The notes under the pieces: generated by a model | Told to the model about the DNA's origin: nothing | Database searches by the model: none | Seen by the model: only the letters and a program-made list of their open reading frames with translations | Made by a program: the position numbers and the translations under genes | Part shown: piece after piece, positions 45,247 to 55,967 of the stretch | How the letters are laid out: every line of letters begins with the position of its first letter | Numbering within the stretch: position 1 is the stretch's first letter | From: Dysidea avara | Taxonomy: Eukaryota > Porifera > Demospongiae > Dictyoceratida > Dysideidae | Length of the DNA: 64,000 nt | Assembly: GCF_963678975.1 (NCBI RefSeq) | Contig: NC_089276.1 | Coordinates: 32,983,716-33,047,715, forward strand | Direction of reading: 5' to 3'

Positions 45247-46362
45247 AACACTGATAACAACTAACAATTATCTCATATAACAACTAAAAGAGTTTGCACC
45301 TTCATTACCAGCCTTTTACATTACATTGTAATTTGTATCAGTGAAACATCCCTACTTTGGGAGAAGAATCAGTTTACAACCAAACAAGCACTTAATTGTC
45401 TCAACCTCCCAAGGTGATAATGGTAAGACTTTGCATAAAGCAACATGCTGCTAATGGAGTGGCTGGAAGGAATCTTGAGCACACTCATACACATGGACAA
45501 GAATTATAGACATAACAGCACAAGAGCGATATGCCAGTTTCAGTGCACAACAGGTCCAGGAAAAAATGATTCCATAACCAAACTGTTTGTACGTTAACCC
45601 TTAAACCCACACAGAACTTTTGGGGAATTTGTATTTACAGCTTTTAATAAGGTAACTTAACTCCTACAGCCTAAAACTAAATTGGTTGAAAGTCTGTTCA
45701 CTGGGCTACTTGGAGAAGTTTAAATGAACACTGTAACTACAGTACAAAGACATATGTACTTGTTATGAAGCATTGAAGGATTATACGCAATTCCGCAAAT
45801 CGATCTTCTTGCCACATGTTAGTTTTGATTGTGGGTTTAATCACATGAGTCATACGTATATGGCCTGATGGAGAATTTAATGGAGAAGCAAGCAAAATTT
45901 GTCTAAAAGTTGGTAGGAGCAACCGCCATCAAGTTGTAGATCATTTTATAAAGATGTGTAAACGGTTTGCATGTTTTATTTGCTGGAAGGTGCTTACACA
46001 GTAAGTTTTTGGCTGAGAGTTTAGTGTTGAAGTAAAACCTTAGTTACTATTTTAATCCTTATTACATCATGAGTAGAATAGTGTAAATTGTGTAGCAATA
46101 GGAACTATACTTCAAAAGTTACAGCGCTTTGTCTAAGACATGCATATTAGGTCCAGTTTTCTGGATTATGCAGTTTTAAGGGCTAACACTGAGATGTCAT
46201 AATGGCAACATGACCGAATGGTTATTTGATACAGTACGTATGTTACACATCAATTAAAAAGTACTCAATGCTTCAGTATAGCTTTGTTGTAACAAACAAA
46301 GCAAATTACGTAACTCTGCACACAAAACGTGAAAAAACATTAAATTTAAAAAATGCATACCC
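45247..46362. repeat. Segmental duplicate block between tRNA-Cys copies
   Basis: 45291-46320 matches 50769-52560 in the same orientation, starting TTTGCACCTTCATTACCAGC, apart from the MITE-A present only in the second copy. No gene other than the flanking tRNAs. Confidence 0.85.
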
Positions 46363-46434
46363 AGGGGGCACCCAGATTTGAACTAGGGACCTCTTGATCT
46401 GCAGTCAAATGCTCTACCACTGAGCTATACCCCC
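46363..46434 (-). tRNA. tRNA-Cys(GCA)
   Basis: A full 72-base cloverleaf: acceptor GGGGGTA/TGCCCCC, D arm GCTC..GAGC with AGTGGTA loop, anticodon stem TTTGA/TCAAG with loop CTGCAGA, T arm CCTAG-TTCAAAT-CTGGG. The A and B boxes are intact and a T-run lies just downstream (GCATTTTTTAAATTT on the minus strand). It matches the array consensus exactly and closely resembles vertebrate tRNA-Cys. Likely functional. Confidence 0.95.
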
Positions 46435-49220
46435 AACACTGATAACAACTAACTATTATCCACTATTAGTACACAGTAGGCCAGGAACACTTGAAGACTT
46501 TACTACCTGGATGGTGAAGAAAAGTGTTTCAGCGGAGCACAAGGGGAATTCCATGAAAATGTCAACCAAGACCTCAAAATTAAAAGTGTATTTAGAGTAA
46601 ATCCTACCGTGCCATTTTGAAAATAGATACATGATGTTCCCTATATAACCAAATATGGTCAACAGCAATATCACACTTTACTGCCACTTTGTGCTATTTT
46701 AGAACATATTCCTCCCACAGTCAGGAATAACAATTTTTTTATTACCATTACAGTGTGTGTAGATCAGTTGTACAATAGTTAAGGAGTTCCATCACCAAAA
46801 ATTTAATCACCTACTCAAGTATATGTTTTATGGCTTGCAAAGTTGGAATGTCATTGTTACTATATGTCCGTCACAAAATATTGCATCTTTTAACAAAATC
46901 TCTGTAATACTATACAACATTTTTTGAAATTTACTTTTAGCTTCCCATTAGGCATATTGTCCACCCTTAATTGAAAGATCGCAGCTCTTCGTGTCTGTTA
47001 AAAATATAACATAGCAGAAAGCAAAGGGAATTTTAATGAGCTAAAGAGGGAAAAGAATTTTTTGGTTCCACATGTCTGTACAGGTACTTAAATTAGAGTC
47101 ATTAAAGGCTATAACAAATCCATTTTGCAAGGTTGTTTCTCATCAACTTCACAACATAAAGATATACAGTATTACAAGCATCACCCAATGTACATGCATT
47201 TTTATTAAAGCTTGGATCAGCAAGATATCACTTTTATTACATTGCTGATTTCAAGTGATCTAGAGCAGATATAGCACAGTATAATTGCTGTCATGTAGTT
47301 TACCAGTCTGAAAACAAACTTCATACCTCTTAAAATCATAACTGTGTTCAAGAGATATACATAGTAACTTGAAAATATTTCTCTTTCTATTGAACATGAA
47401 TTCTCAATTCATTAGACTGAGCCTTTTTACGACACCTCATGAAATGTGACATCTCATGAACGTGTATGGTTGATGGGGTTAGAGTGACAGAGAACAAGAC
47501 AATGTGAAGAAATGTTTTGATCTGAACAATCACATTACTAACACATTGAAGTATTCACCACTAGGACTGTGTAAACTTTGTCAAGTTCTCCAAAATCAAC
47601 TGCAATAAGGTTTTCTATATGGACACTATCTTAAAGGTGGTGATGGCTTTGCTACATACAGCACATAGAGTTTGTTGCACTTCAAATGTTTGGGGCAGAT
47701 AAGGTTTAAGTATTTTTCAAACAGGTTTTCAACGTTGCTACTGTTCCATTCGAAGATGTCAGGCACCAAATCAGAAGGGAAGTAATCAGTTGAGTTCCCT
47801 TGATAGACAACCAGTCAGAAGATGGTGATATTAAAGTAAACAGATAAACAGGTTTGAAAATGGCCAAAGCTGGAAATCTGGATGGTAAAATGGCCTAGAC
47901 TAGCAGATAATGGTCTGCACAACATTAGTCCACTAAATATTGACGGTAATTGAGAATAGTTGGTGCTTGTAAGACAAAAATAGTTGCATTATGTATAATT
48001 TGTAATATGTTTATAATTACAAGTACATGCTACATCTGACTATGCTTAGAATTACAATTACGTATATCTCACGTGTACTGTACGTCTAACACAGATTTTA
48101 CATCCGTCCATCCGTCCCAAAACAAGACGTAGCTGCTACTATAAGACCTTACAGTAGTACACAATTCAATATTCTTCCTCTATAGCTTGTCCCAACTGCA
48201 CTTCGTGATCAGTTGTGGGCGTGGCCACTTGTGGTGCAAACTAATTAATTTGTCAGACACCTAATACAATCACCTTCCTTTACTCTCTAAGCATAACTGT
48301 CCACGGCAAAATTATTCATGGCATGATGAGCACTTGGAGTCATAAGGTCTTTTGCTCGCTACTATGACCAGGTTGCGCATGCACAAAATTCAAACTTCGC
48401 TTACGTAATTTGAATGATGCACCCTTCGAACCATTGAACGAATGCAGTACATTCGTTTATGCACTAATTAAAATACTACTACTATGCATTGGCTTTAACA
48501 TATATCTGCAGTCACAGTGTTTAACATTTAAGTTTGCTATTCGGCAATTTCATATTTTTCTGTGTACGTCCATTACTGCTGTTCATCAACCCTAACCCCT
48601 CCCCTGTATTACAAAAATTAAAACTAACTGAATCAATATGTACTCTAGGTCAAGCTTTTGCCTTGAAGCCCCATTGTGTAAAAATATAATATCCTTTCTG
48701 TAACTGTCTACAGGTCAATTTGTTGTATGAATTATACGTCCAACACAACAGAACTGCCCATACCTATTCTTGTACGCAGCAAGGATATAAATTTTCTGCA
48801 TCTGACATCATAGATACAAGTCATACAACCACAGAATAAGATAACAAAATCTATGGTGGGTGCATTCAAGTAACAGATTTTTAATTTTTATGATGTGTGA
48901 ATGCTCCAGTGGAAACCACTACAATTGCTACAATTGTGATCATGGATAGAACTATATACCGTAATGCTCTAAAACAAGGTTTCAAAGCACTGGCTAAGTG
49001 TGCCTAGCTAGCACTTATAAAAGTCTGCAAGTGTTCGTAAAATTAGAAGACCATCAACCTAACCATAAAATTTTACTGCACACTATGTACAGTATGTTGC
49101 TTTACTTTGTAAGAATATTATTCACATTCCTAAAAAGGAAAGTTCATCTTTAACATGGAGATTTTGAACAAGAAAAGAGAGTACAAAAGGAACATTAATG
49201 GACAGGAATCTTAAGCACAT
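46435..49220. other. Mostly unique DNA, no gene seen
   Basis: 46440-46520 is repeated after the tRNA at 53.6 kb. 48750-49220 is the counterpart of 53720-54190. Between about 46.7 and 48.7 kb no repeat family, splice-supported exon or long frame was found. Confidence 0.45.
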
Positions 49221-49704
49221 ACCGTATATGACCGTATTAAAGCCGGGCTCAAATATACGCCGGGTACAGCTAGGGGACTGTCATAATAAACGCCGGGGCT
49301 CATTTAAACGCCGGGTGCTAATGATATGCACTGAAAGGGTTTCTAAACTCGTGTCAGCTGCTAACTTTACAGTGATGTCTCGTCACCAGTCTTATGATGT
49401 CTTGTCTTGTTCGACTATGCCTTCTCTTCTGGTGATGGCCATAGCGTATTTATTGTGGTCATTGTCATCTTTCTGCCCGACTTCCAATGTTTCACCCAGC
49501 AGAGGAGTCCAAATGGGTTTATGTACGTGATGGGCTATGGATTTTGTATTTCATAGGTACTTGTACTGGCACCTGTCATTCTCAACGAGTGGCTAGTAAG
49601 AAATAAATTCCCGGGTCCAAATTAACGCCGGTCTCATTTAAACGGCGGGTCAACAATGACTTATAGGAAATAAACGCCCGGGCTTCTATACGGTCATATA
49701 CGGT
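49221..49704. mobile_element. MITE with ACCGTATATGACCGTAT ends, 484 bp
   Basis: ACCGTATATGACCGTAT at both ends inverted, flanked by ACAT (49217-49220, 49705-49708), a likely 4-bp target duplication. Inside are AACGCCGGG-type repeats in opposite orientations near the two ends. The matching block at about 54.18 kb reads AAGCACAT without the element, giving an unoccupied site. Confidence 0.85.
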
Positions 49705-49830
49705 ACATACATACATACAGTATGTGTTCAAAGGCTCAATGCATGCTTCAACAAAGCTACTAAGGATGCTAAAACAAGCATACAAATATGTACAGGCAAC
49801 TAACAAAAAGACAAAAACAAAACAAAATAT

Positions 49831-49902
49831 AGGGGGCACCCAGATTTGAACTAGGGACCTCTTGAACTGCAGTCAAATGCTCTACCACTGAGTTATACCC
49901 CC
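49831..49902 (-). tRNA. tRNA-Cys(GCA), variant
   Basis: Complete 72 bases with GCA anticodon. Position 37 is T instead of A (loop CTGCAGT) and the first D-stem base is changed (ACTC for GCTC), so one stem pair is lost and the conserved purine next to the anticodon is gone. Probably impaired. Confidence 0.7.
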
Positions 49903-50344
49903 AAACACTGATAAAAACTAACAATTATCTCATACATGTAACCAGATCTACAAGAACTCTACATCTTTGTGCATCTCACAAATTCCTTCTTTAAAAAAAA
50001 TCTACGTAGATAGCCATAGGAAAAGTTTTATCCCTAGAAACAGAGAAATTCAAAGCTACGGCAAAATAACAAAAAGATCGATCGATTTGTACAGTGACAA
50101 CATGGAAAAAAACTAGAGATGCTTAATCACATTCATAACTTACAAATGCAGATGCCACAATCATAAGTTTGCAAACACAGTGTGCTGAAGTATGAATAAT
50201 GTTCTGAAGGCTACTAGCCCATGCTAAGATTGATCATCAGATACGGTACTAGTATATAAATCAAACAGAGTGAGTGTTTGTTAATAGTTCTTTGTGCCTG
50301 AGTATTAGGTGAGTGCACCCTGACTGATATACACTGTATGTAAT

Positions 50345-50702
50345 TAGAAGTGTGCGATGACTAATTTAGACATATCTCAATAAAAGTTATTTCCTTTGAA
50401 CGTATCTCGATTATCTAACATATCTTGATAACTGAAACAATTATCTATTTTAGTAAACTGCCAATATTGTAACCAGTAAAGTGAGCAAATTGCAATTTGA
50501 AGACTATAAAAAAGTGAAAAATGTTAGTCTTAACACTGTTCTCAAGTGGTGGGAGAGTTGGAGCCCCCAGAAGGTGCCTATACACCATCAGGTATACAAA
50601 TAGTTTACAGAAGTTTACTATTATTTAGATTAATAAACCTATCATCCTTATCTCGATAAGTCTTGTGATACTTAGATATATCTAGATAATTGCACACCTC
50701 TA
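50345..50702. mobile_element. Probable hAT-like MITE
   Basis: Starts TAGAAGTGTGCGATGAC, ends GATAATTGCACACCTCTA, with subterminal ATATCTCGATAA-type motifs at both ends. The form TAGAGGTGTGCA is common for hAT ends, but no clean 8-bp duplication is seen. Confidence 0.65.
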
Positions 50703-50768
50703 TCATTTATACTAAGTACAACTGCAGGGATTCACTGATACACTTTAGCCCTTGGGCCTGCGGGGCTA

Positions 50769-52594
50769 AGTTTGCACCTTCATTACCAGCCTTTTACATT
50801 ACATTGTAATTTGTATCAGTGAAACATCCCTACTTTGGGAGAAGAATCAGTTTACAGCCAAACAAGCACTTAATTGTCTCAACCTCTCAGGTGATAATAG
50901 CATTTACGTAAGAATTTGTATAAAGCAACATGCGTGCTAATGGAGTGGCTGGAAGGAATCTTGAGCAAACTCATACACACATTTTGATATGCCAGCTTGG
51001 GCAAAATTTGTAAATGTACATAACAGCACAAGAGCGATATGCCAGTTTCAGTGCACAACAGGTCCAGGAAAAATGACTCCCTTACCAAACTGTTTGTACT
51101 TTAAACCTACATAAAACGTTTGGGGAATGCGTATTTACACATTAAAAACATACATGACAGCTTTAAATGGGGTAACTTGACTCCTACAGCCTAAAACTAA
51201 ACATTGGTTGAAAGTCTGTTCACTGGGCTACTTGGAGAAGTGTTAAATGAACACAGTAACTACAAAGACTTGTGTATTTGTTATGAAGCATTGAAGGATG
51301 ATGATTCACAATTCCGCAAATTGATCTTCTTGCCACATGTTTAGTTTTGATTGTGGGTTCAATTACTTGAGTCATATATGGCCTGATGGAGAATTTAATG
51401 GAGAAGCAACCAAAGTATGATTCGAGTTGATAGGAGCAATCACCATTGAGTTGTGGTGGATCATTTTATAAAAGGTATGTAAAGGTTTGCATGTTTCTTT
51501 GCTGGAAGGCTGCTTACATGGCAAGTCTAGGGTTGAGAGTTTACTGATAGGGTAAAATCCTAATTACCGATATAATCCTTACACGTACACAGATAAAACC
51601 CGTTACTCAGCATTTCGGATCAAGAACAGTACCTCTGAAATCCATGCACAACAAAAGAAATGATGCTGCACGCCCTAGTTATATTAGTTATTGTCCGAGT
51701 TATCGTCTGAAAAGTGAAGTATCCATTACGCTTCGTTGTCTGCTATGTTCAATCCGTTACACAGCAGTACAAATCAAGAATTGTTCGAAAAGCTCCTCTG
51801 TAATCAAAATAGCCACTACAAAAAATATGGACGATTTCCGTTACGAAGGGAAGCCATCATGTGCTACCACCAAATCGACACTTTTCACTGTCAGCAAAGA
51901 TGAATGGGACACAAAGGAGGACACTGGTAAATCCATGAAGAATGCATTGTACGTACTACGGTATGCCAAAAGGCACCTATCGGGCCGAAGCGACGTCGAA
52001 CAGTGAAAAAATCAAGCCCGTAGCCTTAGCCGTTATCGAGTTACACCTGTCTGAAGGCATCAGTCAGTTACTTACTCAGTCAGTAGAAAATTCCATTAAA
52101 TAAATTATTTTTAAAATTCTGTAAAAACTTGTTGAAAGCATTTTGGGTCGATCTGAAAGCTTTTTTGGGCTTAGTTTTACCTAACCAACACTGCCTCATC
52201 GTCATCAGGGAAAATTGAGGCTGTTTTTTGGGTGATATTATTCCGTGGGCAACGCCTACTCCTTTGTGGTCCCTACTATACAGTTACTATCGTACTGTAT
52301 GATTACATCATGAGGAAAAAATATTGCATAGCAATAGGAACTATGCTTCGAAACTCACAATGCTTTGTCTAAGACACGCATATTAGATCCAGTTTTCTGG
52401 ATTATGTGGGTTTAAGGGCTAACACTGAGATGTCATAATGGCAACATGACTTGAATGGTTATTTGATACAGTATGTATGTTACACATCATTTAAAAAGTA
52501 CTCAATACTTCTGCATAGCTTTGTTGCAGCAAGCAAAGCAAATTAACTCTGCACACAAAACAGAAACAAAAATTATAGTAAAAAGTGCATATCC
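50769..52594. repeat. Second copy of the 45.3-46.4 kb block
   Basis: Starts TTTGCACCTTCATTACCAGC as in 45.29 kb and continues, with a MITE-A inserted at about 51.59-52.30 kb, to the tRNA-Cys at 52595. Small indels separate the copies. Confidence 0.85.
51588..52303 (-). mobile_element. MITE-A copy inserted after the block duplication
   Basis: Inverted copy, about 715 bp, ending GGTCCCTACTATACAGTTAC. The paralogous site near 46050 (TTAATCCTTATTACATCATG) lacks it, so insertion came after duplication of the tRNA block. A + strand frame of 120 codons (51644-52006, MHNKRNDAARP...) spans its first half; parts of this peptide are conserved in other MITE-A copies, but no known domain is recognised. 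Confidence 0.85.
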
Positions 52595-52666
52595 AGGGGG
52601 CACCCAGATTTGAACTAGGGACCTCTTGATCTGCAGTCAAATGCTCTACCACTGAGCTATACCCCC
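52595..52666 (-). tRNA. tRNA-Cys(GCA)
   Basis: Identical to the 46363-46434 copy across all 72 bases: intact acceptor, D, anticodon and T arms, GCA anticodon, A and B boxes. Downstream T-runs on the minus strand are short (TTTT near 52581). Likely functional; one of two fully consensus copies. Confidence 0.95.
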
Positions 52667-52699
52667 AACACTGATAACAACAAACATTTATCTCATATA

Positions 52700-53538
52700 T
52701 GGAACCGGATCTACAAGAACCCTATGCGTTCGTGCATCTTTCAAATTCCATTTTTAAATCTACTTAGATAGTCATGTGAAAAGTTTTATCCCTACAAGCC
52801 GAGAACTTCGAAGCCACAGCAAATAACAGAAAGATCGTGACAATATGGAAAATAAACTACAGGCACTTAATCAAACAATCATAACTTACGAAAGTAGAAC
52901 CCACAATTGTAAGCTTGCAAACACTGTGTGCTGAAGCATTATGAAGTATAAATAATGTTCTAGCCCTGCATGCTAAGATTGATCATTAGATACTGAAACA
53001 GACTAGTGTATAAATCAAACGGAGTGAGTGCTTGTTAGTTCTTGCACCTACGTATTAGGTGAGTGCATGTACCCCAAGTGATACATGTATATATCACTTA
53101 TATCACAACTGCTCAGGATAGCCCTTGAGCCTGTAGCCCTCAAGCATAAATATACATATCAGCAAATCCCCTGCAGCTATGGTATAACTATTACAAAATC
53201 CTCAAAGAGTTGGCTTCACTACCAGCTTTAGTAATACACTGTAATTCATATCAGAAACATTTCCCTAAAAATTCTTAGGGGAGCAGTAACTGTCAAAGAT
53301 CTGGCCAAGCATTTATTTGTTGTTCTGGAATCTTACATACGTTTTGACACACCACACCCTGTATGTAGCTCAGACAGGAGTTCTAAACATATCAGTGAAA
53401 TGAAAGTTACTGAATATCATTTTGTATAATATTATCATGATAGCGCAACCAAAAATGTCATACATTAGTACTAACATGTCACATCTAAAAAAAACAAAAA
53501 AACAAAAAAAACAAGCAAAACAAAAACAAAAAACATCC
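52700..53538. repeat. Duplicated block with the unoccupied site of the big transposon
   Basis: 52690-53470 matches 54480-55790 apart from two foldbacks there. At 53457-53490 it reads CATACATTAGTACTAACATG, the uninterrupted form of the site that carries the transposon at 55,789-60,740. An earlier part also matches 49.93-50.34 kb. Confidence 0.85.
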
Positions 53539-53610
53539 AGAGGGCAACCAGATTTGAACTAGGGACCTCTTGATCTGCAGTCAAATGCTCTACCACTGAG
53601 CTATACCCCC
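53539..53610 (-). tRNA. tRNA-Cys(GCA), stem-mismatch variant
   Basis: Complete length and GCA anticodon. The 3' acceptor strand reads GCCCTC for GCCCCC (a G-T wobble) and one T-stem base is changed (CTGGT), giving a mismatch. Strong T-runs follow. Possibly functional, more likely decaying. Confidence 0.65.
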
Positions 53611-54315
53611 AACACCAATAACAACTAACAATTATTCATTATTAGTACACAGTAGGCCAAGAACACTTGAAGACTTTACTACCTGGATGGTGAAGACAAG
53701 TGTTCAACAAATATGCAGATACATTCTTGTACGCAGCAAGGATATAAATTTTCCGTATCTGGCATTGTACATAGATACAAGTCATACAACCTAACAAAAT
53801 CTATGGTGGGTACATTCAAGTAACAGAGTTTTAATTTACGATGTGTGAATGCTCCAGTGGAAACCACTACAACTGCTACAATTGTATATGTGGTGATCAT
53901 GGATGGAACTAGATACAGTAGTGAATGAATTACAATCTCAAACAAGGTTTCAAAAGCACTGGCTAAGTGTGCCTAGCTGGCACTTATAAAGTCTGCAAGT
54001 ATTTGTAAAATTAGAAGTCCGTCAACCTAACAACATCACCACAAAATTTTACTGCATACTACACACACTACATGTACGTTGTTTTACTTTGTAAGAATAT
54101 TATTCACATGCCTAAGAAGGAATGTTCATCTTTAAAAGAAGATTTTTGCACAAGAAAGTAGAGTAAAAATGTACGGGAATCTTAAGCACATATGTGCACT
54201 CATATGTAAATGTGTTCAAGGGCTCAATACATGTTTCAACACAGTTACTAAGGATGCTAAAACAAGCATATGCATAACAAAAAAGAAGAAAACGAAACAA
54301 ATAAACAAAAACAAA

Positions 54316-54378
54316 ATCTACCAGATTTGAACTAGGGACCTCTTGATCTGCAGTCAAATGCTCTACCACTGAGCTATA
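54316..54378 (-). pseudogene. tRNA-Cys pseudogene without acceptor stem
   Basis: D, anticodon (GCA) and T arms remain (TATAGCTCAGTGGTAGAGC...), but both acceptor strands are missing. The flanks match the 49.8-kb copy on the 3' side. Confidence 0.85.
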
Positions 54379-54618
54379 ATGTATATCAATAATTTTCTAT
54401 ACAATATATCTGAACATGTACTTGATTATGTCTTTCAGGTCAATTACAATACTTCTTCTACTCAAACCGAAACTTTATTTGCGGATGAGTGCATCTTTCA
54501 ATTCCTAGATAGCCATAGGAAAAGTTTTATCCCTAGAAGCTGAAACTTCAATACTACAGCAAAATAACAGAAAGATCAATTTGTATAGTGATAATAAACT
54601 ACAGGCACTTAATAACAG

Positions 54619-54930
54619 CAAGAGTAAATAATGGAAGAGAGAGTATCCAACTGCCATATACTGCATCAAAAATGAGCATGTCAAGTAGAGAAGCCATCCT
54701 GTTGTGCTATCAAAGTAACTGTTGAATGAAGTAATAAATACCTTCTAGCTCAGACTGTTTGACTTCAAATCATGCCTGGGCACTTCAAACAGTCTGAGCT
54801 AGAAGGTGTTTATTACTACATTCAACGCTTTCTTTGAAAGCACTACAGGATGGCTTCTCTACTTGGTGTGCTCATTTTTGATGTAGTATATGGAAGTTGG
54901 ATACTCTCTCTTCCATTATTTACTCTTGGT
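54619..54930. mobile_element. Foldback MITE of about 312 bp
   Basis: Long inverted arms: AAGAGTAAATAATGGAAGAG and GAGAAGCCATCCTGT..GTGCT on the left, complements on the right, with CCTTCTAGCTCAGACTGTTT / AAACAGTCTGAGCTAGAAGG as inner arms. The paralogous block near 52870 lacks it. Confidence 0.9.
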
Positions 54931-54938
54931 AACAGTCA

Positions 54939-55166
54939 TACGGTACAGCCCAAGCGCAACATTGCACTCACTTGCACACACAACTTTGCTTGAGATTTCA
55001 AAAATTGCTAATGAAGGGGCGTGGCAACTGTTTTGCTTGCAATTCTTGTGAACGAAACAGTTGCCCAAGCGAAACAGTTGCCATGCCCCTTAATTAGCGA
55101 TGTTTAAAATCTCAAGCAAAGTTGCGTGTGCAAGCGAGTGCGATGTTGCGCTTGGGCAGTACCATA
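54939..55166. mobile_element. Foldback MITE, GCCCAAGCGCAAC family, copy 2
   Basis: TACGGTACAGCCCAAGCGCA to GCGCTTGGGCAGTACCATA, sister of 15,452-15,688. It sits 8 bp from the preceding foldback, and both are absent from the paralogous block at 52.87 kb. Confidence 0.9.
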
Positions 55167-55967
55167 ACTTACGAATGCAGATCCCACAATTAATTGTAAG
55201 TTTGTGAACACTGTGTGCTGAAGCATAATGAAGTACGTATAAATAATGTTCTGAAGGCTACTGGCCCATGCTAAGATTGATCACCAGATATTGAAACAGA
55301 CTAGTGTATAAATCAAACGGAGTGAGTGCTTGTTAGTTCTTGCACCTACGTATTAGGTGAGTGCATGTACCCCGAGTGATACATGTATATATCACTTATA
55401 CCACAACTGCTAGGGATAGCCCTTGGGCCTGCGGCCCTCAAGTACGTGTATATATATATATATGTATCAGCAAATCCCTCGAAGCTGTGGTATAACTATT
55501 ACATAATCCTCAAAGAGTTGGCTTCACTACCAGCTTTTGTAGTACACTGTAATTCATATCAGAAGCATTTCCCTAAAAATTCTTAGGGGAGCAGCAATTG
55601 TCAAAGATCTGGTCAAGCATTTATTTGTTGTTCTGGAATTTTACACACATTTTGACACACTACACCCTGTATGTAGTTCAGACAGGAGTTCTAAACATAT
55701 CAGTGAAATGAAAGTTACTGAATATCAATTCATATCATTTTGTATGTATTATCATGATAGCGCAACCAAAAATGTCATACACTAGTACCAAGAGTTTATA
55801 ATAAGAGGAGAGTATCGAACTTCGTTATACCCAGTGAAAAATGAGCCCGTAAAGTATTCCGGATATCACAGTAATTTTGCGTAAACTCACCAGTTGTTGA
55901 TTGCTGAGAGTTAACACGTTTTGGGCGGCTTTGAGAATGTCCGCATGTGTCCGCTTTAAGTTTCAGG

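Noticed and set aside
43957-45260. Minus-strand ORFs sharing EHLTADQEVPSSNLGAP (also at 54112-54369)
   Set aside because: The shared peptide is the translation of the tRNA-Cys sequence itself, not a protein family.
55947-55967. Upstream start for the transposase
   Set aside because: That codon is GTG; the first ATG in frame is at 55968.
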